A DNA stretch of 30,296 bases from Candidatus Heimdallarchaeota archaeon. GTDB taxonomy: Archaea > Asgardarchaeota > Heimdallarchaeia > Heimdallarchaeales > Heimdallarchaeaceae. Where the stretch lies: NCBI GenBank assembly GCA_030603505.1, contig JAUVXQ010000005.1, positions 1-30,296 on the forward strand. Reading direction: 5' to 3'. The position numbers and the translations under genes were made by a program. Of the stretch, positions 14,746 to 23,352 are shown piece by piece. A model generated the notes under the pieces. The model saw only the letters and a program-made list of their open reading frames with translations, did no database searches and was not told where the DNA came from. The first letter of the stretch is position 1, and each line of letters begins with the position of its first letter.

Positions 14746-14920
14746 CACCCCTAGCTTTCACTTGGAAACGATAATATGTACACATGGGTTTTTATGTAAT
14801 TATATGTTAAATGTACACAGTCCCCAGCTATTATAAACGTTTAATTATTTAAATGTTTCTCTATATATTATTATGTTTACCTATTTATATAGTGAATTCT
14901 TCTAGTCGAAACTAAGGGGT
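14746..14920. other. Probable replication origin: inverted ORB-like sites around AT-rich DNA
   Basis: The 489-bp gap between TPR gene 2 and the next gene holds two origin recognition box-like sites in opposite orientation. One at 14747-14769 (minus strand) and one at 14900-14920 (plus strand) both fit TTCYA-n3-GAAA-n3-AGGGGT, the layout of archaeal Orc1/Cdc6 boxes. Between them lie about 130 bp of very AT-rich DNA, suitable as an unwinding element. The GGGGT ends face away from the AT-rich core. The orc1/cdc6 gene lies 3.5 kb downstream. A third, better site is at 17317-17337. Confidence 0.6.
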
Positions 14921-15099
14921 CACTGAGTAAACTGGTAAATTTATTTAGAATTTATCATTTTTCAGATTCAGTTTAAATATTCTATTGTTGTAAACGTTAA
15001 CAGTAGCTTGTTTGTATTACTCACGATGTAGCTAATACGTAATATCTACCTTTATAAATAATCTATATAACATTATATTACCAAATAAGGTGAGTGTAC

Positions 15100-15555
15100 T
15101 TGGGTAAAGAGATCACCATTAAACTTCCTGATGGAACCATTATTCAGATTCCTTCAGGTGATACTGAGAGCCTTAAGACTGCACTTTCTTTAGTTACTGG
15201 TAAGGGGGGAGAACCAGGTATTGAATCTGTTTCTCCACTACCTAAGAAAATAGGTTTCATTAATGATTTGATTTCTGCTTCCAAGATTGAGCGTATTGCT
15301 AGCATTATTCGTAATCACTATCCTGAAGGTGATTGGTTTACCTCTAACGAGATTTGTGATCTTTATGAATATGTTTTCAAAGAAGGTGTTAAAATGAGTA
15401 CAGTTAGCACATATCTTGCACGTTTACATGAAGAACAACAATTATTACATCGTAAGGGTAACGTCTCTCAAAGGCTCTATTCTATTAAGAAGAAATTAAT
15501 TGAATCCTATGAAGAATTAGAGGTTCTTGAAATTCCTCCTGAACTTTTAAGATGA
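15100..15555 (+). CDS. Winged-helix protein beside the origin
   Basis: About 151 residues. The N-terminus (GKEITIKLPDGTIIQIPSGD) is a short beta hairpin, then a linker (about 40-60), and a C-terminal winged helix at about 70-130 (WFTSNEICDLYEYVF, VSTYLARLHEEQQLLHRKG, and a wing with YSIKKK). TTG 15100 is chosen because AAGGTGA lies just before it; GTG 15094 adjoins that site. Its position next to the ORB-like sites makes a role in replication initiation or its control plausible, as for other winged-helix proteins encoded at archaeal origins, but it may be an ordinary regulator. A terminator hairpin follows. Family not recognised. Confidence 0.68.
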   Translation: MGKEITIKLPDGTIIQIPSGDTESLKTALSLVTGKGGEPGIESVSPLPKKIGFINDLISASKIERIASIIRNHYPEGDWFTSNEICDLYEYVFKEGVKMSTVSTYLARLHEEQQLLHRKGNVSQRLYSIKKKLIESYEELEVLEIPPELLR

Positions 15556-15589
15556 TAATCTGCTCAGGTCGCGCTACTTTTTTGTGATT

Positions 15590-15630
15590 ATCTTACCACG
15601 TAATTATTTTTCTGTGTGGTAAGATTTTTT
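15590..15630 (+). terminator. Stem-loop terminator
   Basis: ATCTTACCAC (15590-15599) and GTGGTAAGAT (15616-15625) form a perfect 10-bp stem with a T run on the plus strand (15625-15630). It ends the winged-helix gene upstream and lies between convergent genes. Confidence 0.8.
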
Positions 15631-15684
15631 ATTGCTTCCTTCTTGCTCTAATGTTAAAAAACTCTCTCCCTTTGAATTCCTTTT

Positions 15685-16824
15685 TTATATTCTTGTAAAA
15701 CCCTCTACTGTTTTGTTGTCTAGCCTCTTAACTAGCTCTATTATTAATTTGATTGCATTTTCCGTATCCTTTAGGTCCATTATCCCATTGTGCGCATGAA
15801 TATGTCTTGTTGGTATTCCTATTACTATACTTGGGCATCCCATTTCTGTTATGTGTATAATTCCTGCATCCGTTCCCCCTCCTGGTACTAGAGATAATTG
15901 ATGAGGTATATCTAGTTCTTCAGCTGTTCTAATCACAAAGTCTCTTAATCTTGGATTAGGTATCATTGACCCATCATATGTCAATATACTTGGTCCTTTA
16001 CCCATTTTAGCAGGTGCTTTTGTTTCGTCTATTCCAGGAACATCTCCTGCTATATCTACTTCTAGCACAATTCCTATATCCGGTTTGATCATCTGTGCTG
16101 TTGTTCTTGCTCCTCTTAATCCCACTTCTTCTTGTACTGTCGCAGCTCCATAAACAATATTGGGATGATTTATTCCCTCTTTTTTCAACATTTTCACTAT
16201 TTCTGTTGTTATTAGGGCGCCTATTCTATCATCAAAAGCTTTTCCTACTGCTAGTTTTACTGTTTCTTCAATATCTCCTTCGTTATTCTCATCTTTCTTT
16301 GAAATTCTTGGTCTTTCCCATATTTCGAATTTTGAATCGGGAATTATTGGATCTCCTATCCTTAAATTTAGCTTTTTAGCTTCCTTTTCATTTGTGCATC
16401 CTATGTCAATGAACATGCTACTTTTTTTTACAACCTTATTCCTTTCTTCAGCTTCTATCACATGCGGTGGTTTAGCTGCAATTATTCCGGGAATAAGATT
16501 TCCTTCAATTGTTTTAATTATCACTCTCTGTGAAAGCAGTGTCTGATCCCACCAACCTCCTAATTGGTGAAATTTAATGTAACCATCTTTGGTTATTGCA
16601 GAAACTTGGAAACCAACTTCATCAACATGACCAGCAATCATTATTTTAGGCCCCATATCGTCTCCTTTGGCTGTGAAAATAAGCGATCCTGTACGATCTT
16701 GTAATATCTCATCTGCAAACTCCTCAACATATTTTTTGAGAATCCTTTGAACATCTAATTCAAAACCTGAAGGTCCAAAAGCGTTTGATAATTCCTCTAA
16801 AAGCTTTACATCTATTTTTACCAT
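15685..16824 (-). CDS. M42-family metallo-aminopeptidase
   Basis: About 379 residues, the normal length for M42/TET-type peptidases, which form large dodecameric aminopeptidases in the cytoplasm. Visible metal and catalytic motifs: AGHVDEVG (His/Asp of the first metal site), GKAFDDRIGA (bridging Asp), VQEEVGLRGA (catalytic Glu and metal Glu), EVDIAGD and, near the C-terminus, GGGTDAG and HAHNGI (last His ligand). ATG 16824 is preferred because GGTG lies five to eight bases before it; ATG 16839 is an upstream alternative. It would trim peptides from proteasome or other proteolysis, and is not obviously tied to its origin-rich surroundings. Confidence 0.92.
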   Translation of the reverse strand: MVKIDVKLLEELSNAFGPSGFELDVQRILKKYVEEFADEILQDRTGSLIFTAKGDDMGPKIMIAGHVDEVGFQVSAITKDGYIKFHQLGGWWDQTLLSQRVIIKTIEGNLIPGIIAAKPPHVIEAEERNKVVKKSSMFIDIGCTNEKEAKKLNLRIGDPIIPDSKFEIWERPRISKKDENNEGDIEETVKLAVGKAFDDRIGALITTEIVKMLKKEGINHPNIVYGAATVQEEVGLRGARTTAQMIKPDIGIVLEVDIAGDVPGIDETKAPAKMGKGPSILTYDGSMIPNPRLRDFVIRTAEELDIPHQLSLVPGGGTDAGIIHITEMGCPSIVIGIPTRHIHAHNGIMDLKDTENAIKLIIELVKRLDNKTVEGFTRI

Positions 16825-17070
16825 AATAACACCATACATTTACAAATTTTGTTAGTTTAGTTCTTGTTTAATTATGAGATTTTTAACTTTTCTTTGAATT
16901 AAATAATTTACAAATAAAGAATTAACTCCTCATACATTATCTTCTCAAAATAACAACTTAACAAGTAAATTTGATATATTTTTCTATCTGTATGCGTTCA
17001 GATTGTTGATACTTAATATGATAAAGAAGTACAAGAAAGTGAAATTTTGTAATACCGAACAATTACACGT

Positions 17071-17368
17071 TTCACACATGTCACGAATTCACAATGTTTC
17101 ACATAAGCTGAATTCATTCACATTTTTCTATTTTGTCATAATATCGTGATAAACACCCATATCCGTTGATTTTGTGCACACATCGATTGCAGTCATTCAC
17201 AAACTGGTATAAAAAACTGAAATTATCGACAATAATCTTAACTTAAGAATACAATTAATAATATCAAAATTTTTTAACACAAAATGTGTGTGAACAGATC
17301 GTATCTTTTTTTTATAACCCCTTCATTTCCACTGGAAACTTGCATAATTTTAATTGTGAATGTGTGAA
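17071..17368. repeat. Cluster of eight TTCACA boxes in inverted halves
   Basis: TTCACA occurs at 17071, 17088, 17098, 17117 and 17196 on the plus strand, and as TGTGAA at 17289, 17355 and 17363. A rough expectation from base composition is well below one copy. The left and right halves face each other. The 704-bp gap between the M42 and DUF6788-like genes holds this cluster, an ORB-like site, long AT-rich runs and the tail of a decayed peptide gene; no other gene is visible. It may be an iteron-like part of an origin or a dense operator. Confidence 0.6.
17317..17337 (-). other. ORB-like Orc1/Cdc6 binding site
   Basis: Read on the minus strand, this site contains TTCCAGTGGAAA followed by TGA and AGGGGT. 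It agrees with the archaeal ORB consensus (dyad TTCCAGTGGAAA plus a G-string) better than any other site in the window, and it lies inside the TTCACA cluster, 1.1 kb upstream of orc1/cdc6. Confidence 0.65.
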
Positions 17369-17463
17369 CCTATTGTTTTTGTAATATATTTTCTAAACTT
17401 ATTACATTTCAGATACATTGTTAGTCAATGATATAAAAAAGAAAAAAAAAGAAGGGAGCGTTC

Positions 17464-17490
17464 TTACGGTCTCCAAATTGGAGGAGTTAT
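17464..17490 (-). pseudogene. Relic 3' half of a peptide gene
   Basis: On the minus strand the bases encode ITPPIWRP and a TAA stop, the exact C-terminal pattern of the peptide family. The preceding in-frame codons are GGT and then TAA, so the N-terminal half and promoter are gone. Homology with the intact cassettes continues downstream (a T-rich run, CATTGACTAA, and AGAAAATATAT), which shows that this is a broken cassette and not a chance match. Confidence 0.7.
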
Positions 17491-17528
17491 ACCTTATTAA
17501 TATTATAATATATTTTCAACAACTTTTT

Positions 17529-17864
17529 CTAGTTAAGTTTTTTAATTGATTGAAGTAATTTCTTATGTTTATTCTCTAATTCTCTGATTCTTACCCCTAT
17601 TTCTATCCTACCCCTAATTGTTTCAGGAACTTTTTTTCCAAGATATTTTACATAATTATATTCAGGCTCCTCTCTCAGATAATAATATGGCCCATGTTGA
17701 TATTTTATACTCTTTGCGCATTTACAGTTTTCTTTCCCACATCGCGTATACTTTTTTGTTATAAAACCGAAAATAGGATCTTTCCATGTTAACTCTTGGA
17801 TCTCACTCTCTATTGATTTGATTATTTCTATGATTTCTTGTTTTAAGATGTTTATCCTTTCCAT
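17529..17864 (-). CDS. DUF6788-like small protein with Cys motif
   Basis: About 111 residues: a helical N-terminus, a central segment FITKKYTRCGKENCKCAKS (two closely spaced Cys pairs), HGPYYYLREE and VKYLGKKVPE, then a basic helical tail. The RCGKxxCxC...HGPYYYL pattern is that of the DUF6788 family, common in archaeal and bacterial mobile or repeat-rich regions; its function is unknown. A TATAAATA box (17881-17889) is so close that the transcript would start near 17860, which favours ATG 17864 on a nearly leaderless mRNA over ATG 17876. A decayed peptide cassette starts immediately after its stop. Confidence 0.75.
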   Translation of the reverse strand: MERINILKQEIIEIIKSIESEIQELTWKDPIFGFITKKYTRCGKENCKCAKSIKYQHGPYYYLREEPEYNYVKYLGKKVPETIRGRIEIGVRIRELENKHKKLLQSIKKLN

Positions 17865-17995
17865 TCCTATAATCATCCTACTATTTATACCGATATCTGA
17901 TATAAACTATAGATATTCCGTAGATATTCTGTGGATTATATCGATTTATTTATTCGACAATAATCCCCTAGTCGCTAGTAAGCAGATGTGATATT

Positions 17996-18310
17996 ATGAG
18001 TCAAAATAAGCAATTACTTACGCGAAAGATGAAAAGTAAGACAGATATTCAAGGTGTTGTCGTTAGTAGCCGTAGAGTTTACGTCTACTCTGATGAAAAA
18101 GATAAAGCAATAAGGTTGGAAAATCTTTTACTTAATCTTATCGCTGAAAATGGTCCATTAACCCGTGGAGAACTAGTTTCTCTCACTCAGATACCACGTT
18201 CAACTCTTTACGATAATTTAGCTAAACTGATCTTGGAAGGTCGTATAAAAAAGGAATCTATCCCTCGTAGCACTAGAGGACGACCAAAAGTTGTATTCAA
18301 GCTTTGTTGA
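17996..18310 (+). CDS. Winged-helix transcription regulator with AT-hook-like tail
   Basis: 104 residues. After a basic N-terminus comes a winged helix at about 45-100: a first helix (RLENLLLNLIAENG), a helix-turn-helix (LTRGELVSLTQIPRSTLYDN, recognition helix in PRSTLYDNLAKL), a wing (GRIKKESIPRSTRGRPKVVF) and an AT-hook-like GRPK. It lies 122 bp upstream of orc1/cdc6 on the same strand and downstream of the TTCACA cluster, so it could regulate that gene or bind those boxes. This is inference from position. GTGAT at 17988-17992 serves as ribosome-binding site for ATG 17996. Confidence 0.72.
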   Translation: MSQNKQLLTRKMKSKTDIQGVVVSSRRVYVYSDEKDKAIRLENLLLNLIAENGPLTRGELVSLTQIPRSTLYDNLAKLILEGRIKKESIPRSTRGRPKVVFKLC

Positions 18311-18432
18311 TATTAATCAAGTGATGTCAAAATAAATTCGTAGAATATTTATTCATCTGAATCATCACTAATAGATAAAGTTAAACTTGCATTGAAAATA
18401 TCCTTTTAGAGTTAAAGATGTGATGAAAGAAA

Positions 18433-19653
18433 ATGGAAAAAAAACCTGGGTCTCATGTTGATGATATTTTTGATAAATATCTAGATGATGAAACTCGAAT
18501 CTTTGCTAAACGTGAAGTTTTAAGCCCCCATCATGTTCCTGACATTTTGCCTCATCGAGATGACAAATTTGAGGAAATGGCCAAAATTTTAGGACCTGCA
18601 CTTCGAGGTGGTGTTCCTTCAAATATATTTATCTACGGTACAACAGGAACAGGTAAAACTGCTGTTAGTAAATATGTTCTATCCATCTTGAAAAAGAAAG
18701 CTGAATCAAGGGGTCTTCCATTCAAATATAGTTATATGAATTGTCAACATGTTGACACCAAGTATAGGTTATTTGCTCAATTATGTGAAGACATAGGTAT
18801 TGACGTCCCTTTTACTGGTTTGCACTTTGATATTATTTATCAGAAATTTAAAAAAGCTTTAGATTCGATGGAAACACTCCATATAGCTGTTCTTGATGAA
18901 ATTGACATGTTATATCGTAAGAACACAGAATCACTATATATTCTTACTCGCATGAATAGTGACTTGAAGAAGTCAAAAATTAGTATAATCGGTATAACAA
19001 ACGATGTTAATTTTAAGGAAACTTTAGATCCGCGTATTCGTAGTAGTTTAAGTGAAGAAGAAATCGTTTTTTCGCCTTATACTGCTGAACAGCTAAAGGA
19101 CATACTTTCTCAAAGGACTGATGAAGCTTTCCAATCTGATATTCTTGAATATGGTGTGATTAATTTATGTTCCGCAATAGGTGCTCAACAACATGGTGAT
19201 GCACGAAGATCTTTAGATTTATTACGTGTGGCTGCTGAGCTCGCTGACAGGAATAATGATCCTAAAGTTACAGAGGTACATGTCCGTAAAGCTCAACAAG
19301 TAATAGAAAGGAACACTGTTGTTGAAGTACTGAGTACCTTACCTATACAAACTAAAGCTGTTCTACAAGCAATTTTCATTGGAGAAGGAAACCCAAATGA
19401 AGTAACAACTGGAGATGTCTATGAAATCTATTCTAATCTCTGTAAAATTGTTAGACTAGATCAGTTGACAGCGCGACGTGTTGGTGATTTAATAAATGAA
19501 CTTGATATGTTGGGTATTGTTACAGCTCAAGTTATAAGTAAAGGAAGATATGGTCGCTCAAAACGTATTCACCTAACAGTATCTCTTGGTCAAGTCAAAG
19601 AAGTTTTGGAAAATGATTTTAGACTTTCGAAGGTTTTTGATCATGAACTGTGA
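18433..19653 (+). CDS. cdc6: Orc1/Cdc6 replication initiator
   Basis: 406 residues, normal for the family. AAA+ motifs: Walker A GTTGTGKT (69-76), Walker B VLDEIDML (153-160), sensor 1 ITND and a sensor 2/arginine region around DARRSLDLLR (about 257-266). The C-terminal winged helix (about 310-395, with TGDVYEIYSNLC and ARRVGDLINELDMLG) binds ORB elements. Orc1/Cdc6 marks origins, unwinds DNA and loads MCM. Three ORB-like sites lie 1.1 to 3.7 kb upstream, as is common for origin-linked initiator genes. ATG 18433 has GTGATGA 9-15 bases before it. Confidence 0.95.
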   Translation: MEKKPGSHVDDIFDKYLDDETRIFAKREVLSPHHVPDILPHRDDKFEEMAKILGPALRGGVPSNIFIYGTTGTGKTAVSKYVLSILKKKAESRGLPFKYSYMNCQHVDTKYRLFAQLCEDIGIDVPFTGLHFDIIYQKFKKALDSMETLHIAVLDEIDMLYRKNTESLYILTRMNSDLKKSKISIIGITNDVNFKETLDPRIRSSLSEEEIVFSPYTAEQLKDILSQRTDEAFQSDILEYGVINLCSAIGAQQHGDARRSLDLLRVAAELADRNNDPKVTEVHVRKAQQVIERNTVVEVLSTLPIQTKAVLQAIFIGEGNPNEVTTGDVYEIYSNLCKIVRLDQLTARRVGDLINELDMLGIVTAQVISKGRYGRSKRIHLTVSLGQVKEVLENDFRLSKVFDHEL

Positions 19654-19737
19654 ATTTCGTTCAATTATCAAGACACTTTTTTTTCCTACTCTAATATCTA
19701 AGAAAACTTTTTCTTTATCTTTTCTTAACTAATTTTA

Positions 19738-21051
19738 ATGAATGAAATCTTTCTGCGATGCAAATATATTATATCTGGTGAGAAGTGTAACAAGATTATA
19801 AAAGATGGTTCTATATTGATTGAGGATAACAAAATCATTGCCGTTGGTAAATATGAAAAAGTAAAAACTCTTCTTTCTGGACATGATCAAATTAACAGAT
19901 TACAGCATGTAGCAATCCCCTCACTGGTAAATTCACATACCCACCTTCCTGAAACATTGTTAAGAGGTATTTGTGATAATCAAAAATTGAAAAACTGGCT
20001 TTATGATTTCATCTGGCCTTTTGAAGCAAAACTATCAAAAACTGACGCCTATTTTGGCGCTTTACTTGGTTGCCTTGAACTTATTGAATCTGGTATAAGT
20101 GGTTTCATTGATCAATATTTCTATGCTTCTAGTATTGAGAATGCTGTGGAAGAGGCCGGAATTCGTGCGCTTATCTGTCCTTCAGTTTTTGATAATACTC
20201 CTGAATCAGGAGATTTAGATAAGACCTGGAAATCTGTTCAGAAGTTTCTTTTGAGCAAGAGAAATTCTAAAAACGGTCTGGTAAAATATGGTATTGGACC
20301 ACATGCACCTTATACTGTTCCTAAAGAGTATCTCCTGGATATTATTGATTTCGCTTCCAGACACTCTTTACCCGTTCATATTCACCTTTCAGAAACCCTG
20401 CATGAGGTAAAGGAATCATTAATAAAATATGATCTCTCCCCAATCGAATATATCCATAAAATTGGTCTAACTGATTTGAAAATTTTAGGAGCACATTGTG
20501 TCCATACGAATGAAAAAGATTGTAAAATAATGCAGACTACCGATTTTACTGTTTTACATAATCCTCAGTCAAACCTTAAAATGGCTAGCGGAATAGCACC
20601 AATTCACAAATATGCAAAAACGGGGATTAAAATTGCTCTTGGAACGGATGGAAGTGCTTCAAATAATGATCTTGGTATACTCGAAGAAATGAATATTGCA
20701 GCTGTTCTCCAGAAATATTTAGCTAATGATCCTACAGTAATGAATAATGCCTATGCACTATCACTTGGTACTATTAGTGGTATGAGAACATTGGGAGTTG
20801 ACACAGTTGGGTTATCAGAAGGCTCTCCAGCTGATATTACTATACTTTCACTTGAAAATAGCCATTCTTGGCCTCAAAATAACCCTTTATCTAATATTAT
20901 CTATTCATCATCTAGCACTGACACTAGTGATTTGATAGTCAATGGCAAGTTTGTCTACTTCAATAAGAAACATCAAACACTTGATAAACACAAAATTCTT
21001 GATAAATGTTCTTCTATTTCACAAAGCATTCTTTCAGAAATGGGAAAGTAA
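19738..21051 (+). CDS. mtaD: MTA/SAH deaminase-type amidohydrolase
   Basis: 437 residues of the metal-dependent amidohydrolase superfamily. Metal ligands: HTH at 67-69, His216 in HIHLSET, His253 in AHCVH, Asp304 in GTDGSASNND. GPHAPYT and the SET motif match 5-methylthioadenosine/S-adenosylhomocysteine deaminases, which convert these products (and sometimes adenosine) to inosine forms in archaeal methionine salvage. Related chlorohydrolase/cytosine deaminase members cannot be ruled out by motifs alone. It runs in the same direction as cdc6 but starts 84 bp downstream behind a T-rich stretch, so it may have its own promoter; ATG 19738 lacks a Shine-Dalgarno site. Confidence 0.85.
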   Translation: MNEIFLRCKYIISGEKCNKIIKDGSILIEDNKIIAVGKYEKVKTLLSGHDQINRLQHVAIPSLVNSHTHLPETLLRGICDNQKLKNWLYDFIWPFEAKLSKTDAYFGALLGCLELIESGISGFIDQYFYASSIENAVEEAGIRALICPSVFDNTPESGDLDKTWKSVQKFLLSKRNSKNGLVKYGIGPHAPYTVPKEYLLDIIDFASRHSLPVHIHLSETLHEVKESLIKYDLSPIEYIHKIGLTDLKILGAHCVHTNEKDCKIMQTTDFTVLHNPQSNLKMASGIAPIHKYAKTGIKIALGTDGSASNNDLGILEEMNIAAVLQKYLANDPTVMNNAYALSLGTISGMRTLGVDTVGLSEGSPADITILSLENSHSWPQNNPLSNIIYSSSSTDTSDLIVNGKFVYFNKKHQTLDKHKILDKCSSISQSILSEMGK

Positions 21052-21157
21052 AAATACTTGCAAGAGGGGAGTATAATGGCAATGAAGAATCTAGCCCTTT
21101 ACTGAATTTAATGTTGAAGATCTTGAGTTCTGAGCCATTTCTAATTATAAAAAGCTG

Positions 21158-23146
21158 TTATTTTTTTCTTTCATATCCTTTGAGTTGGAACTGCCAAAAC
21201 GCATACCCTTCCGAAGCAGAACGAAGTTCTGTTGCAATTCTCAGGGAAGATTCCACACTTACTTTACCTTCTATTATTGTTCTTGTTGCCAAATGTTGAG
21301 TATTTTTTATTTCACAATCAAATTTTTGCGTTATTTTGAGTACTTGTCCTAAATAGTGCATGGGAGTTGTCATAGTAAAACTATATATTGGCTCATAAAC
21401 ACCGATATCCGCTTTTTGAATTGCTTCGTAAATTGCCGTTCTCACTAACGGAACAAGAATTTCGTATCTTAAAGCGTTTTTTTCTAATTCTTTGATTTCA
21501 CTGATAATCACTGTTATATTGCGTATTGGTTTATTATTTACTGGTCCTTTTAATATGGCATTCTTGAACCCTATGATTAATATTTCCTCAATACCTTGGT
21601 TTATTTCTTCAATTTCAACAATTAAAATATTATTTCTCGAATCTTTGTAAATTATTTCTGATTCTGACTCTGATTCTGTTGGCTTACACGTCACTGAAAT
21701 TTCCACAAGTTCCAATGCGTCAATTTTTGTGATACTTTCTTCTTTTTCTATTTGTTCAACAAGCGAAACTTCGGGCTCAGATACCTCAACTTTTATTCCT
21801 AGTTCTTCTATTTCTCCTATAATTATTTCAAGTTGTAGCTCCCCAATGCCATAAATCTTTATCTCACCTGTATTTTGATCATAACTGTAACTAAAATTTG
21901 GTTTGATTAAAGTTAAGATTTCTAGATTTTTCTGTAATTTTGGTATATCAACAATTTTTCGTGGTTCAACTCTTCTTGAGATCACAGGCTCTTGAATGTA
22001 AGATATTGGTAAAAACAATAACTTTGGACTGTTCCCTTTCGTTTCTATAAAAGTATCGCCAATGATTCCATCTTTTATTCCAATGATTGCAGCTATATTT
22101 CCAGCTGTTACTGAATCTATCGTTACTAGAGATTGACCTTTGTATATACATACTTGATGAACCTTGCCAATCTCTCCCGTTCTTACATTTTTTACCAGTG
22201 TTCCTGATTTAACTTTTCCTGAAAAAACTCTCATTATCGAAATTATTCCTCTATTGTCATCATACATCAATTTACCTATACAAAGAACTGTTTTTTCATT
22301 ATCATCACACTTACTTAGATAATTTTCAGCATCTTTATCCAATTCTTTTGTAATTAATCTCATACGATTAACCTGAGAATCAACAGGGTTTGCAATATTT
22401 CTTATTACACTCGGCAGAACAGCTTCAATGAGAGGGTAGTTCTCTCTTATTTCTTCTATTTGTTTTTCTGAGTAAAAATCAATAATCTCTTCAAATTTTG
22501 GCTCGCTCTCTGAATATTTTGAAATACCCCATCCATGAAGAGCAGACCCTATAATAACTGTTCCAACATCAACCCTTACTTTCCATTCTTTTCTGAATTG
22601 ACTTGGTGCATACTGATTAATTAGTTCATTAGTCATTTGTATGATGTTACTAATGCGAATTTTGATATCTTTTTTTGTTAATTTTAGTTCATTAATCAAT
22701 CTGTCTATTTTGTTAATAAACAATAAAGGTTTTAATCCTTCTTTCATTGCTTGTCTAATTACTGTCTCTGTTTGGGCCATAACCTGTTCCACGGCATCTA
22801 TTACGATAATTACTCCATCAACTAAACGTAAAGCTTGGGATACCATGCCAGAAAAATCTACATGACCTGGTGTATCCACTAAATTAACTAGAAATGACTC
22901 CCCATTGAGTTTATAGATGAAGGATATATTAGCAGTTTTAATTGTTATACCTCGCTTTTGTTCTTCATCTAAGTAGTCTAGAACTCTTGCGCTTCCTGCC
23001 ATTATTCGGGAAATTAACCCCCCTGCTTGGAGTAGGTGATCGGATAGGGTTGTTTTTCCGTGGTCTACATGACTTATGATACTGATATTTCTAATATTTT
23101 GCTTATTAGTCATTGCTAGAAATATTTCTCTGATATAATGACTCAT
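21158..23146 (-). CDS. EF-2 paralogue lacking the diphthamide loop
   Basis: 662 residues, some 70 fewer than normal archaeal EF-2. The GTPase domain is intact: SHVDHGKTT (25-33), RGITIKTANIS (switch I), DTPGH (91-95), NKID (145-148). Domains II to V follow, with the late motif LVRTAIYEA and EPIY. At the place of the diphthamide loop (in EF-2, ending DAVHRGPAQ) the sequence reads about EKNALRYEILVP (residues 555-566), with no histidine, and the C-terminal tail with the RKGL motif is absent. Archaea, mainly Asgard, are known to carry such paralogues beside a regular EF-2. It may be a specialised or alternative translation GTPase. The start at 23146 keeps the normal N-terminal helix. Confidence 0.88.
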   Translation of the reverse strand: MSHYIREIFLAMTNKQNIRNISIISHVDHGKTTLSDHLLQAGGLISRIMAGSARVLDYLDEEQKRGITIKTANISFIYKLNGESFLVNLVDTPGHVDFSGMVSQALRLVDGVIIVIDAVEQVMAQTETVIRQAMKEGLKPLLFINKIDRLINELKLTKKDIKIRISNIIQMTNELINQYAPSQFRKEWKVRVDVGTVIIGSALHGWGISKYSESEPKFEEIIDFYSEKQIEEIRENYPLIEAVLPSVIRNIANPVDSQVNRMRLITKELDKDAENYLSKCDDNEKTVLCIGKLMYDDNRGIISIMRVFSGKVKSGTLVKNVRTGEIGKVHQVCIYKGQSLVTIDSVTAGNIAAIIGIKDGIIGDTFIETKGNSPKLLFLPISYIQEPVISRRVEPRKIVDIPKLQKNLEILTLIKPNFSYSYDQNTGEIKIYGIGELQLEIIIGEIEELGIKVEVSEPEVSLVEQIEKEESITKIDALELVEISVTCKPTESESESEIIYKDSRNNILIVEIEEINQGIEEILIIGFKNAILKGPVNNKPIRNITVIISEIKELEKNALRYEILVPLVRTAIYEAIQKADIGVYEPIYSFTMTTPMHYLGQVLKITQKFDCEIKNTQHLATRTIIEGKVSVESSLRIATELRSASEGYAFWQFQLKGYERKK

Positions 23147-23352
23147 TATTATGTTTGGGTATGTTTGTTAGTTTAAAGGTTTATCTACGGTATATTTCTC
23201 ATTAATTAAATAAAAATACATCTTTGCCAATCCGTTAATGTTTTAAATTTAAAAAATGATACTATATTCAAAGTTATTTAGACGGATAGTGAAAATATAA
23301 CAAAGCTATAAATTTCAATAACTTAGTTAATCAATCACTTGAGGTTAAAACC

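Noticed and set aside
14747..14840. ATGTACAC direct repeats between the ORB-like sites
   Set aside because: Only two short copies in AT-rich DNA; not distinguishable from chance.
16095..16379. Leucine-rich 94-codon plus-strand ORF in the M42 gene
   Set aside because: The Leu/Phe run is the antisense reading of charged codons in M42; no start signals.
17590..17645. ACCCCT sequences in the DUF6788-like gene as further ORB sites
   Set aside because: They lie in coding DNA and lack the GAAA and TTCYA parts at the spacing shared by the three accepted sites.
21006..21299. 97-codon plus-strand ORF between mtaD and the EF-2 paralogue
   Set aside because: Overlaps both genes out of frame, and its sequence is the complement of the conserved EF-2 C-terminus.
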